A stretch of 37,283 bases of DNA from Candidatus Gastranaerophilales bacterium. Lineage in GTDB: Bacteria > Cyanobacteriota > Vampirovibrionia > Gastranaerophilales > Gastranaerophilaceae. The notes beneath the pieces are model-generated. The model was not told the DNA's origin and did no database searches. It saw nothing but the letters and a program-made list of their open reading frames with translations. The stretch lies in the NCBI GenBank assembly GCA_944326465.1, contig CALVEB010000021.1, positions 1 through 37,283 of the forward strand, read 5' to 3'. Within the stretch, counting starts at the first letter, position 1, and each line of letters begins with the position of its first letter. Positions 7,792 to 15,449 of this stretch are shown piece by piece. The position numbers were made by a program, and so were the translations under genes.

Positions 7792-8649
7792 ATGAAGATA
7801 TTATTTTGTACGGACGGGTCAAAAATAAGTTTTAACGCGATAAGGAGCTTTTCCCACTGGGTAAAGGATGCGGTTGTAGATATAATATGTGTAATTGACT
7901 GGAGCTTTTTGCCTGATGAAGTCAGCATAGAAAATACCGGTTTTGCCTCAAGCTGTGCAAACATTGCCGACAATATTTTAAACAATGCAGAAGATGAAAT
8001 TATAAAAGTCGGGTTAACAGCAGGAGAGCGTATAAAACATTGCGGCGGTGTTGTAGATGCCATAATTGAACAGATTAAAAATGAAAATTACGATCTTGTT
8101 GTTATGGGGTCACACGGTAAAAAAGGAATACAAAAATGGCTAGGGTCTGTTTCGCGTGAAGTTCTGGATAATAATATAACGTCAACATACATATCCAAAA
8201 ATCCTCATGAGGCAAAGCGGCTTTTGATAACAATTGACGGGTATCACAGTGCCGCGGAAGCAATAGAGGGATTTCTGCCTAAATTAAACCTTATTGATAA
8301 GGAGATTTATGTATGCATGGTTAATGAAGATCCGAATTTCTTATTTTTGGAAGGAAATATTGATTCCAACTGGCTTATACAAATAGAAAAAAATCAGGAG
8401 CAATATGCAGCGAAGCGTTTAAGTAAAGTGCGTAATGCATTAAACGAAAGAGGTTTATCTATAATAGAATCGGCAATACTTGTCGGAATACCTGCCCAGG
8501 AAATACTTAAATATGCAAAAGATAAATCTATTGATTTAATTGTTACGGGAACAAAGAGCAAGAACAAAATAGATTCGTTTTTAAACGGTTCGGTGAGCCG
8601 CCGCGTGCTTGAGAATACAAATTCTGATGTCCTGATTATAAAAAATTGA
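7792..8649 (+). CDS. tandem-domain universal stress protein
   Basis: A 285-residue protein of two UspA domains (about 1-140 and 143-285). Domain 1 ends with MGSHGKKGIQKWLGSVSREVL, close to the ATP-binding signature G-x2-G-x9-G-S but one residue short. Domain 2 has GTKSKNKIDSFLNGSVSRRVL, where the second Gly is Ser. Each domain keeps the N-terminal beta strand (ILFCTDGS; LLITIDGY). UspA proteins bind ATP or AMP and act in stress survival; the altered loops make ATP binding uncertain. A strong AAGGAG precedes the ATG. The gene is divergent from the sigma-factor gene and convergent with dxr, so it is monocistronic. Confidence 0.9.
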   Translation: MKILFCTDGSKISFNAIRSFSHWVKDAVVDIICVIDWSFLPDEVSIENTGFASSCANIADNILNNAEDEIIKVGLTAGERIKHCGGVVDAIIEQIKNENYDLVVMGSHGKKGIQKWLGSVSREVLDNNITSTYISKNPHEAKRLLITIDGYHSAAEAIEGFLPKLNLIDKEIYVCMVNEDPNFLFLEGNIDSNWLIQIEKNQEQYAAKRLSKVRNALNERGLSIIESAILVGIPAQEILKYAKDKSIDLIVTGTKSKNKIDSFLNGSVSRRVLENTNSDVLIIKN

Positions 8650-8663
8650 CATTTCTAAAAATA

Positions 8664-9806
8664 TTAATACACTTTAGTCGTAAGTTTATTGATATATTCA
8701 CGGGTTTGGCTGCGTACATCTTCATCAATGGCAAATATTTCGTCTATTGAAGGATTTGTCACAACTTTATGTCGGGACATCATTTCTGCTGTTATTTCAT
8801 ATATATTATAAAGTTTAATTTTGCCGTCAAGAAATGCAAAAACAGCCTCTTCGTTAGCTGCATTCAGACAGACTGTTGCAGAGCCTCCTGTTTTGCCGGC
8901 CTCGTAGGCAAGTTTTACGCAAGGAAATTTTTCAAAATCAGGTTTTTCAAAATCAAGACGTGCAATTTCTGCAAAACTAAAACTTTTTGATTTAATTCCC
9001 TCAAAGCGTTCAGGATAAGTTATAGCATATTGTATAGGTATATGCATGCTCGGTAATCCCAGCTGGGCGATAACACTTCCGTCTGCATATTCAATAGCTG
9101 AATGCACTATGCTTTGCGGATGCACAACAACATCAATTTTATCGTAATCAAATCCGAACAGGTGATGTGCTTCTATAATTTCTAAACCTTTGTTCATTAA
9201 TGTGGCGCTGTCCACTGTAATTTTTTTCCCCATATTCCAGCGAGGATGCGCAAGCGCCTGTTCCGGTGTTGCATTTTTTATATCATCTATACTCTTATGT
9301 AAAAACGGGCCGCCTGAGGCTGTAATAATTAATTTTTCTACCTGCGAAATATCTTTTATACACTGATGAATTGCACAGTGTTCACTGTCAACCGGAATTA
9401 TTTTAACACCGTTTGCTTTAGCCTTTTTCATTACTATATCGCCGGCCATAACAAGAGTTTCTTTATTTGCAAGGGCAATGTCAATACCGTTTTCTATGGC
9501 AGTAAGAGTCGGTTTGAGTCCGATTTTTCCGGATACTGCAACAAGTATAATGTCATTTTCTTTATTGGAACATATTTCATCCAGTGTTTCTGCTGTTTTA
9601 ATACCTGCGACAGAAACAGGTCTGGCTGCATAAATATATTCAGGTTTAAATTTTTGAGCTTGCTGCTTTAGTAATTCTGTGTTTAACCCGCCGGCCAGTG
9701 CTATTATTTCAAACTTATCCTGTAATTTTTCAATTACTTCCAGAGCCTGTGTTCCTATAGAGCCGGTAGAGCCGATTATACTAATTTTTCTCTTCTTTGT
9801 TTCCAT
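8664..9806 (-). CDS. dxr: 1-deoxy-D-xylulose 5-phosphate reductoisomerase
   Basis: Dxr converts DXP to 2-C-methyl-D-erythritol 4-phosphate with NADPH, the committed step of the MEP isoprenoid pathway. The 380-residue protein has the NADPH loop GSTGSIGTQALEVIE at the N-terminus, the metal-binding DSEHCAIHQC, the ASGGPF loop, and PRWNMGKKITVDSATLMNKGLE. I start at the ATG at 9806: the motif-bearing sequence METKKRKISIIGSTG begins there. A reading frame 24 codons longer has an unrelated extension and lies upstream of the -10 box. TATAAT sits exactly 6 nt before this ATG, so the message is probably leaderless. Confidence 0.96.
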   Translation of the reverse strand: METKKRKISIIGSTGSIGTQALEVIEKLQDKFEIIALAGGLNTELLKQQAQKFKPEYIYAARPVSVAGIKTAETLDEICSNKENDIILVAVSGKIGLKPTLTAIENGIDIALANKETLVMAGDIVMKKAKANGVKIIPVDSEHCAIHQCIKDISQVEKLIITASGGPFLHKSIDDIKNATPEQALAHPRWNMGKKITVDSATLMNKGLEIIEAHHLFGFDYDKIDVVVHPQSIVHSAIEYADGSVIAQLGLPSMHIPIQYAITYPERFEGIKSKSFSFAEIARLDFEKPDFEKFPCVKLAYEAGKTGGSATVCLNAANEEAVFAFLDGKIKLYNIYEITAEMMSRHKVVTNPSIDEIFAIDEDVRSQTREYINKLTTKVY

Positions 9807-9812
9807 AGAAAT

Positions 9813-9818
9813 ATTATA
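9813..9818 (-). promoter_or_regulatory. -10 box of dxr, leaderless geometry
   Basis: Minus strand TATAAT-ATTTCT-ATG: a consensus -10 six nucleotides before the start codon. Transcription starting ~7 nt after the -10 would begin at or within one base of the A of ATG. No Shine-Dalgarno is present. A weak TTGTAA lies 19 nt upstream. Confidence 0.55.
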
Positions 9819-9875
9819 GTATAAAAAAATAAGTTTGTTACAATCAGTGTAATCTGTAACCAATTTCACGCAACA

Positions 9876-9906
9876 CAAAAACCGGCTTTTATCGTGAGTC
9901 GGTTTG
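9876..9906 (-). terminator. terminator of the 53-aa gene
   Basis: On the minus strand AAACCGAC and GCCGGTTT flank an 11-nt loop and run into TTTTTG. One A-C mismatch lies in the stem. It is correctly placed ~30 nt downstream of the small gene and upstream of dxr. Confidence 0.6.
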
Positions 9907-9936
9907 TGAATTACATATTAAATTTTTACTTTACTC

Positions 9937-10098
9937 CTATATGAGACCGAGTACTTTTTTGTACCAGCTAAAAGTTTCAAGTTCAACGCCGTTAAAAGTT
10001 GTTTTCAGGCATTGATTTTTTAAGTAATTTTCAAATTCATCGTTGAATTTGGATTTGATTTTCGGCATTTTTACCGTTTCGTTGACTAAAGTTGACAT
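9937..10098 (-). CDS. small hypothetical protein, 53 aa
   Basis: A short ORF encodes a 53-residue protein beginning MSTLVNETVKMPKIKSKFND and ending ETFSWYKKVLGLI. It has a strong AAGGAGAAGG ribosome-binding site 5-8 nt before the ATG, an extended -10 (TGTTATAAT) ~63 nt upstream of the predicted transcript start, and a terminator just after the stop. These three signals make it a likely real gene. No family is recognised. It is soluble and amphipathic, with a single cysteine. It lies between dxr and the HExxH gene in the same orientation but has its own signals. Confidence 0.7.
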   Translation of the reverse strand: MSTLVNETVKMPKIKSKFNDEFENYLKNQCLKTTFNGVELETFSWYKKVLGLI

Positions 10099-10167
10099 TG
10101 GACCTTCTCCTTTTTGATTCCTTGATGCATATATATTAGTAAAAAATTAGCGAGAATAGATATACAT

Positions 10168-10176
10168 ATTATAACA
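10168..10176 (-). promoter_or_regulatory. extended -10 promoter of the 53-aa gene
   Basis: Minus-strand TGTTATAAT is a consensus extended -10 (TGn plus TATAAT). The predicted start near 10161 gives a ~63-nt leader carrying the AAGGAG site. The -35 is weak, as is common with extended -10 elements. Confidence 0.55.
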
Positions 10177-10261
10177 CATGTTCTATAAAAATACTAGAGG
10201 ATATTTTTTGATAAAGTAAAAAAATCGCGATATATCAACTCAAATTCGCTGTAAATTTTTA

Positions 10262-10930
10262 TTAAGCTGTAATTGTAAAATTAGGAGCCCCGCTTTTTAT
10301 TGCATTTGCAAAATTTGACGGCGGATGTTTGCGATCGCCTGCCGGAAGGCTGCCGTAAGATTTTCGGACTTTTTCAATCAGACCCGAAAGATCTTTGTTA
10401 AAATACATAGCTGAATATAAATTTACTCCGTTTTTGAGTATGTTTGCATCATTAGTTTCAAATATTCCGGGGTCTTTTGCATTTAGTGTTCTGTGAGCCA
10501 TAGAATTCAGAGATAAACAGTTTATTTCTTCCTGAATGGAACTGTCGCCATCCATGTCTTTTGCGTGTCCGGCTTCATGCAGTGTGGATTCCGCAATGGC
10601 CAGTATTACAGCTTTACTTTTGGTATCACGGTATTTCTCATTGATTTTGATTGTTTTATTATTCACATCCCATTGTGCATGAATATCATCAGAAGGAAGT
10701 TTCATAAATTGCACATTAATGTTGTTGTCTTTTATAAAATTATATGCCTGATGTCCGTTTTTAAACGGAGGTTTTGCCCCCAATTTTTTGACATATTTAA
10801 CATCATTATTGTCGAATTTTATTTTTTTTAATTCTTCCAGTGCAGCATTTATAACAGGATCTTGTTTTTCCTTTTGCTGAGTTTTTCCTGTGAAATTCAC
10901 GTTGAAATTTATTGAATTAACCCTAACCAT
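10262..10930 (-). CDS. putative HExxH zinc metallopeptidase with N-terminal NFTG motif
   Basis: A 222-residue protein. H118-E-A-G-H122 is a zinc-protease HExxH motif, and E134/E135 (SIQEE) could be the third ligand of a gluzincin-like site. The intervening DMDGDSS is acidic. The N-terminus (MVRVNSINFNVNFTGK) carries an NFTG segment that, from general knowledge, recurs at the start of many Gastranaerophilales proteins of unknown role. There is no classical signal peptide or membrane segment. The ATG is preceded, exactly 6 nt upstream, by TGC-TAATAT (extended -10), with no Shine-Dalgarno, so a leaderless message is likely. Substrate unknown. Confidence 0.65.
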   Translation of the reverse strand: MVRVNSINFNVNFTGKTQQKEKQDPVINAALEELKKIKFDNNDVKYVKKLGAKPPFKNGHQAYNFIKDNNINVQFMKLPSDDIHAQWDVNNKTIKINEKYRDTKSKAVILAIAESTLHEAGHAKDMDGDSSIQEEINCLSLNSMAHRTLNAKDPGIFETNDANILKNGVNLYSAMYFNKDLSGLIEKVRKSYGSLPAGDRKHPPSNFANAIKSGAPNFTITA

Positions 10931-10936
10931 ATTTTT

Positions 10937-10982
10937 ATATTAGCATACTTTTCTTTATATGTGAATTTTTTTGTGATAAATT
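10937..10982. promoter_or_regulatory. two divergent extended -10 promoters with leaderless geometry
   Basis: Minus strand: TGC-TAATAT (10945-10937), six nt, then ATG at 10930. Plus strand: TGA-TAAATT (10974-10982), six nt (TATCTT), then ATG at 10989. Both have the TGn extension and the same -10-to-ATG distance, and neither gene has a Shine-Dalgarno. The two starts are 58 nt apart. Confidence 0.5.
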
Positions 10983-10988
10983 TATCTT

Positions 10989-11909
10989 ATGAGATTGATA
11001 GGCGAGAATATTCACATTATATCTAAATTTGTGCGTGATGCACTTATAAATCGTGATGCAACATTTGTTAACAATTTGTTAGAATTGCAAAAAAATCTGG
11101 ATTATATAGATTTAAATGTAGGGCCTGCAAAGGGTGAATTAGAAAATATTTTGCCGTGGCTTTGCGGGCTGGCGGAAGCTAAAACAGATTTATGTATTTG
11201 TTTTGATACAACTAATGCAGATGAGATGCGGCGCGGGCTGGCTGTTTGTAAAAATAGTGAAAGAGCAATTATAAACAGTACATCAAAAGATGAACCGCGA
11301 TTTTCTGCAATGTGCGGGCTTGCCGCTGAATATAACTGTAATCTTATTGCGCTTACCATGGGTAAAGAAACAGGTATTCCAGCATCAGCAGACGGACGTC
11401 TTGAGATTGCTTTTGAAATATATGAAAAATGTATTGAGGCCGGTATTGAAAGTGAAAAATTGTATTTTGATCCTTTAATATTACCTGTTACGGTTGAACA
11501 GTCACAATGCAGAGAAGCCCTGCAGGCAATCCAGATGATTAAAGAAAGTTTTGATCCGCCTGTTAATACTGTTATTGGGCTTTCAAATGTTTCAAACGGG
11601 GCCCCTAAAGAATTAAGACCGCTTATAAATCGTGTGTTTGCTGTGCTTGCAGCCGGAGCCGGTTTAGATGCCGCAATTATTGATGCAAAAGATGATGAGC
11701 TAATCAGAATTTTGAAAATGTTGGATAAAAATACGCCTGAAAATGATATTGATAATTTATACTTGAAGCTTGCAAAAATGATAGCTGATTTTGGTGAACT
11801 TGAAGATGTTAAGTTTGATGAAAATTCGCAAGAGCAAAAAATTATTATAAAAACAGCAGATATCCTGTTGAACAGAAAAATTTATTCGCATAGCTTTACA
11901 CAAATATAG
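10989..11909 (+). CDS. methyltetrahydrofolate:corrinoid methyltransferase (AcsE-like, pterin-binding TIM barrel)
   Basis: A 306-residue protein matching the AcsE/MeTr family, which moves a methyl group from 5-methyl-tetrahydrofolate to a corrinoid protein. The pattern of the family is clear: IGENIH at the start, DLNVGP, CFDTTNADEMRRGL, INSTSKDE, LTMGKETGIP, YFDPLILPV, VIGLSNVS, PLINRVF, GLDAAIIDAKDDELI and the closing TADILLNRKIYSHSF. About 45 extra residues (roughly 240-285, acidic and helical) lie before this closing segment, which makes it longer than typical ~262-residue AcsE. No CO dehydrogenase/acetyl-CoA synthase or corrinoid-protein gene is nearby, so the partner is unknown. The start appears leaderless. 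Confidence 0.85.
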   Translation: MRLIGENIHIISKFVRDALINRDATFVNNLLELQKNLDYIDLNVGPAKGELENILPWLCGLAEAKTDLCICFDTTNADEMRRGLAVCKNSERAIINSTSKDEPRFSAMCGLAAEYNCNLIALTMGKETGIPASADGRLEIAFEIYEKCIEAGIESEKLYFDPLILPVTVEQSQCREALQAIQMIKESFDPPVNTVIGLSNVSNGAPKELRPLINRVFAVLAAGAGLDAAIIDAKDDELIRILKMLDKNTPENDIDNLYLKLAKMIADFGELEDVKFDENSQEQKIIIKTADILLNRKIYSHSFTQI

Positions 11910-11923
11910 TTTTCTGCTAATAT
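11895..11923 (+). promoter_or_regulatory. promoter of the TPR gene
   Basis: TTTACA (11895-11900), a 17-nt spacer and TAATAT (11918-11923). The promoter overlaps the last codons of the upstream methyltransferase gene. Transcription near 11930 leaves a leader of only ~12 nt before the TTG start. Confidence 0.55.
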
Positions 11924-11941
11924 GTTGGTACGTATATCAAT

Positions 11942-14008
11942 TTGAGGGTCAGAAAAATTAAAAAGCAGTTATTATTATCAGTTTTTGTATCATTAATGAT
12001 GCCGCTGGCAATGCCGGCACAAGCGTATATGTCGCCTGAAGCAACAAGTCTTTATCAACAGGCTTGCACTTATGAATATAAACAGGATTTTAAATCAGCC
12101 GCGGCTGCTCTGGAAAAAGCAATTGTGCTTTCAGGTAATGAGCCGCAATTATACACTAAGCTTGCCGGTGCTTATACCGAACTCGGCGAGTATGATAAAG
12201 CCCTCGCTGCATACGCAAAAGTTACTGAACTAAGACCGACGGATGCTTTTATTTACGTTAGTATGGGAAGTATTTACGAGCATACAGGAGATTACAAATC
12301 CGCACTTGATTCTTATAACAAGGCAATGATTTTATTCCCTGAATATAAATTTAACTATCTTAATATAGCTAATGCACAGTACCAATTAAAAGATTATAAG
12401 GCGGCCACAGAAAGTTATAACAAATTTCTGGAAACTTATTCTCAGCACAAAGAAGCCCGTGAAAGTCTCGCTGCATCATATCTTTTAACAGGTGATGCGC
12501 AAAAAGCTGTTACAGAATATGATAAACTTTACTCTGCTGACCCGAATAATTTTAATGATCTGGATAAATACGGGTATGCATTATTTTGTACAAAAGACTA
12601 TGCAAGATCCTCTGATATTCTCGCAAAATATATTGAAAAGCGTCCGGATGACTTGAATTCCCGTTCAATTCTTGCGCTTGCATATCAAGAACAGGATAAA
12701 AATGATCTGGCTTATGCGCAATATCAGGAAATGTTTAAGCAAAAACCTGATTTGCATGCTGTGCGGCTTGATTATGCAAATCTTCTTGCAGATATGGGTA
12801 AGAATGCAGAGGCAATTCAGCAATACGATCTTTATATTAAAAATTTTCCGGACAATGCTATTGCTTACAAAAATCTCGGTATTGTGTATAAACGCTTGAA
12901 TAATATTGATAAAGCAATAGAAAACTATGAACTAGCAATAGCAAAACATTGTCGTGATTTTGATTTGAAAGAAGATTTGGCGCAATGTTATCATCTTAAA
13001 AAAGATTATACCAACGCTATTAAATACTATGATGAAATACTGCTTGTGCAAAAAGATAACTATGATGTAAAACTCAATAAGGCGCTTGCGCTGCATGCAA
13101 TGCAGAAATATCCTGCTGCAATCGCAATATATGATGAATTACTTCAAACAAAGCCTGATAACAAAGAAGTACAAAAAAATCTGATTATGGCCTTAATCGC
13201 GCAGGGGCAGATCTGTTATGATTCACAGGATTATACTACTGCCGCAACATATCTGGAGCAAGCCGTTGAAAGAGGCAGTGAAGAAGGTTTTGGCTATTAT
13301 CTTCTTGCCAAAACTTACCGCCGGTGCAGCATGCCTGATAAGGCATCTGAAATGTATGAGAAAGCTATTGCGCTTGAACCTGCAAACGCAAAATTCAGCA
13401 ATGAATATGCAGAATTCATTGCCGCAAAGTTTAATAGTGAACAATTACCTGCTGAAGATGCACAAACAGCGGCTTCAGGCAGTGAACTTCCGGCTGTTAG
13501 TATTACTGATGGCGCTGATACTGAAAGAGTCTCCGAACTTGATTCTGAAAGACATAAAGATCTTATTGAGTTAGGGGACGAAAACCTTAAAAATAAAAAA
13601 TATGATGAGTGTATTGTAAATTATAAAGAAGCTCTTCAAATTCGTCCGAGTGATGAACAAACACTTTTTAAACTCGGTTATGTATATAAACTAAAAAATG
13701 ATAATGCAAATGCAATTAACTTTTACAAAAAAGCTATTTTTGTAAATCCGGATTACAGGGACGGCTGGTTCAATCTCGGTTTAATTTATGCGGACGAAAA
13801 TAATCTTTCTGGCGCAATAGATGCATTTAATCGTGTTGTGATGCTTGATAAGAATTACGGATATGCATATTATGCTTTAGCGCTTGCTTATGAAAACGAA
13901 AAAGATTATATAAATGCGATCCAAAATTATAAACTGTTTCTTGAACACAGTGATGATGACATAACAAAAAAGGCCGTAAAAGAGAAATTAAAAACACTGG
14001 AAAAGTAA
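11942..14008 (+). CDS. exported tetratricopeptide-repeat protein
   Basis: A 688-residue protein with a signal peptide (basic MRVRKIKK, a hydrophobic core, AQA cleavage near residue 28), followed by about 14 TPR units at ~34-residue spacing. Typical repeats are PQLYTKLAGAYTELGEYDKALAAYAK and AIAYKNLGIVYKRLNNIDKAIENYE. A low-complexity Ala/Ser/Asp linker (about residues 495-535) separates the first large TPR block from a second block of about four repeats. TPR superhelices bind protein partners; this one probably works in the periplasm. The start codon is TTG with no clear ribosome-binding site; it is chosen because it gives a complete signal peptide. The lipoprotein gene follows after one base. 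Confidence 0.88.
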   Translation: MRVRKIKKQLLLSVFVSLMMPLAMPAQAYMSPEATSLYQQACTYEYKQDFKSAAAALEKAIVLSGNEPQLYTKLAGAYTELGEYDKALAAYAKVTELRPTDAFIYVSMGSIYEHTGDYKSALDSYNKAMILFPEYKFNYLNIANAQYQLKDYKAATESYNKFLETYSQHKEARESLAASYLLTGDAQKAVTEYDKLYSADPNNFNDLDKYGYALFCTKDYARSSDILAKYIEKRPDDLNSRSILALAYQEQDKNDLAYAQYQEMFKQKPDLHAVRLDYANLLADMGKNAEAIQQYDLYIKNFPDNAIAYKNLGIVYKRLNNIDKAIENYELAIAKHCRDFDLKEDLAQCYHLKKDYTNAIKYYDEILLVQKDNYDVKLNKALALHAMQKYPAAIAIYDELLQTKPDNKEVQKNLIMALIAQGQICYDSQDYTTAATYLEQAVERGSEEGFGYYLLAKTYRRCSMPDKASEMYEKAIALEPANAKFSNEYAEFIAAKFNSEQLPAEDAQTAASGSELPAVSITDGADTERVSELDSERHKDLIELGDENLKNKKYDECIVNYKEALQIRPSDEQTLFKLGYVYKLKNDNANAINFYKKAIFVNPDYRDGWFNLGLIYADENNLSGAIDAFNRVVMLDKNYGYAYYALALAYENEKDYINAIQNYKLFLEHSDDDITKKAVKEKLKTLEK

Positions 14009-14009
14009 A

Positions 14010-14417
14010 ATGAAAAAGATATTATTTTTATTTTTGACAATATCAATTTTGTTATTTACGAGTGCCTGCGACAGAGTAAAACCGTCAATTCTGTTTAACA
14101 ATGCACCTATTACGGCAGAAAATGCAACAAGATTAACAAATGTTTTTTCACCGGGAATGCGTATATATTACCTTGTTATAATTCCCCAACCAATTAAATC
14201 CCGTTATGCATATATACAAATAATTAAGAAAGAAGGGGAACATGACAGACTCGGGTATAAGATGTATTACGGAAACACTGTTCGATTGAAAGATGAACAA
14301 ATGTACTATTACGATGATTATATTGTCATAAATGAAAAAGGAACGTATGTTATGAAGATATATTCAAAGGATAATCCGACAAAAGTTCTTACGATGGCGC
14401 AGTTCCGGGTACAGTAA
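14010..14417 (+). CDS. small lipoprotein cotranscribed with the TPR protein
   Basis: A 135-residue protein with a lipoprotein signal (MKKILFLFLTISILLFTSAC; lipid-attachment Cys at residue 20, with a slightly unusual T-S-A-C lipobox). The mature part is rich in beta strands and Tyr (YYLVIIPQP, YKMYYGNTVRLKDEQMYYYDD). It starts one base after the stop of the TPR gene, so the two are almost certainly one operon, and an exported TPR/lipoprotein complex is plausible. I do not recognise the mature domain. Confidence 0.8.
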   Translation: MKKILFLFLTISILLFTSACDRVKPSILFNNAPITAENATRLTNVFSPGMRIYYLVIIPQPIKSRYAYIQIIKKEGEHDRLGYKMYYGNTVRLKDEQMYYYDDYIVINEKGTYVMKIYSKDNPTKVLTMAQFRVQ

Positions 14418-14487
14418 TATAAGTGAACAAAGCGTCATAGTCGTCCAATAAGTGCCTGTTTTTTGCATCTTCGACAAGTTTATTCTA

Positions 14488-14670
14488 GTGTCTTGCTCGG
14501 TCGCGTGTAACGGCATTTCGCGTTTTGCCTTATGTAATTTCATTACAGCGGCAAAAGCGCTACAGCCTCAGCTCCCTCGCGCGATTCGAACCCGACAAGG
14601 CTTTGCCTTGTGGTTCTCATCCTTCCGCCAACAAAAAAAGCCCTCACGGGCTTAAAATTCTGGGGCGGAA
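14488..14670. repeat. tandem repeat copy 1 (~183 bp) carrying a tRNA-Gln 3' fragment
   Basis: This unit starts GTGTCTTGCTCGGTCGCGTG and is repeated directly at 14671. It contains an ACAAGGC-TTT-GCCTTGT hairpin, a TTCGAA motif resembling a T-loop, a terminator-like hairpin, and ends with CTGGGGCGGAAG. That ending is identical to the last 12 nt of the tRNA-Gln gene (plus-strand reading). Confidence 0.85.
14633..14653 (-). terminator. terminator-like hairpin in repeat copy 1
   Basis: On the minus strand AAGCCC, GTGA, GGGCTT is followed by a T-run of seven. It is a second copy of the tRNA-Gln terminator carried along by the tandem repeat. Confidence 0.65.
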
Positions 14671-14856
14671 GTGTCTTGCTCGGTCGCGTGTAACGGCATT
14701 CCGCGTTTTGCCGTTGTAATTGTATTCCACCGTCAAAAGCGCTCCAGCCTCAGCTCCCTCGCGCGATTCGAACGAGACAAGGCTTTGCCTTGTGGTTCTC
14801 ATCCTTCCGCATACTAAAAAAAGCCCTTGTGGGGCTTTTAAATTCTGGGGCGGAAG
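14671..14856. repeat. tandem repeat copy 2 (~186 bp), overlapping the tRNA-Gln 3' end
   Basis: This copy aligns along its whole length with 14488-14670, with scattered substitutions. Its last 12 bases are the 3' end of the tRNA-Gln gene itself. Within it, ATCCTTCCGC (14801-14810) is a perfect inverted complement of GCGGAAGGAT inside the tRNA (14850-14859), flanking the terminator. Confidence 0.85.
14816..14839 (-). terminator. tRNA-Gln terminator
   Basis: On the minus strand AAAAGCCC, a 5-nt loop and GGGCTTTT run into a T-tract. It begins ~6 nt downstream of the tRNA 3' end. Confidence 0.85.
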
Positions 14857-14916
14857 GATTCGAACCTCCGGATGCCTGAACCAAAATCAGGTGCCTTACC
14901 ACTTGGCGACGCCCCA
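14845..14916 (-). tRNA. tRNA-Gln (anticodon TTG)
   Basis: 72 nt on the minus strand. The acceptor stem TGGGGCG/CGCCCCA has discriminator G, the D-arm has AAGTGGTAAGGC, the anticodon stem CCTGA/TCAGG holds the loop TTTTGGT (anticodon UUG), and the T-arm contains GGTTCGAATCC. CCA is not encoded. U1-A72 in the acceptor stem is usual for bacterial tRNA-Gln. A terminator follows at once, so the gene is transcribed alone or as the last of a unit. Confidence 0.95.
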
Positions 14917-14966
14917 TTAATGGCTACTATTTTATTCTATATGCTGAAATTCTGTTGTCAATATTT

Positions 14967-15374
14967 TTATTTTAAATCTAATCCCGTTAATAATCCGCGC
15001 AGTCTCTCACGCGCAAGTTTCCGCTCCGGCGCTTCCGCCGCAAGGCATATTAATTCCGTTTGCGCATTACTCAACGCAGCTTTTTCCATTACCTTTTTCA
15101 GTTTCTTGATGTTTTTATTGTATGTCTCTATGACTTCTAATGTCATTTTATCCGTTTCTATATTCTCTATATCAAATAAAAGTTTTACCGGAACATTTAA
15201 TACTGCACTTAATTTTTCTATTGTTTCTGCTGTGACAAAACTCTCTCCGACTTCTATTCTCGCCATCTGTCTCTGGTCTATTTCTATTAATTCCGCCAGT
15301 TTTTCCTGTGTTAAATTACGCGACTTTCTGATTAATTTTACATTTGTACCAAAGCCCTTTTTTATATAACTCAT
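14967..15374 (-). CDS. XRE-family transcriptional regulator
   Basis: A 135-residue protein with an N-terminal lambda-repressor-like helix-turn-helix (residues ~9-64: GTNVKLIRKSRNLTQEKLAELI, DQRQMARIEVG, TAETIEKLSAVLNVPVKLLFD). The C-terminal region (~70-135) is charged and helical (NKNIKKLKKVMEKAALSNAQ), possibly for dimerisation. AAAGGAG lies a few bases before the ATG. It is divergent from the prepilin gene, whose promoter contains a 23-bp inverted repeat; binding there is plausible but unproven. Confidence 0.85.
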   Translation of the reverse strand: MSYIKKGFGTNVKLIRKSRNLTQEKLAELIEIDQRQMARIEVGESFVTAETIEKLSAVLNVPVKLLFDIENIETDKMTLEVIETYNKNIKKLKKVMEKAALSNAQTELICLAAEAPERKLARERLRGLLTGLDLK

Positions 15375-15449
15375 TTATGCTCCTTTTAATTTATTATATT
15401 TTTTTATTGTGTAAAAATAATGGATGTAAAATTCAATTTTTATGAACTA

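Noticed and set aside
9807-9878. Longer dxr start at 9878 (24 extra codons)
   Set aside because: The extension is unlike Dxr and lies upstream of the best promoter; the conserved NADPH motif begins right after ATG 9806.
14580-14600. T-arm-like TTCGAA segments inside the tandem repeats as extra tRNA genes
   Set aside because: The stems next to the T-loop-like sequence do not pair, and no anticodon arm or acceptor is present.
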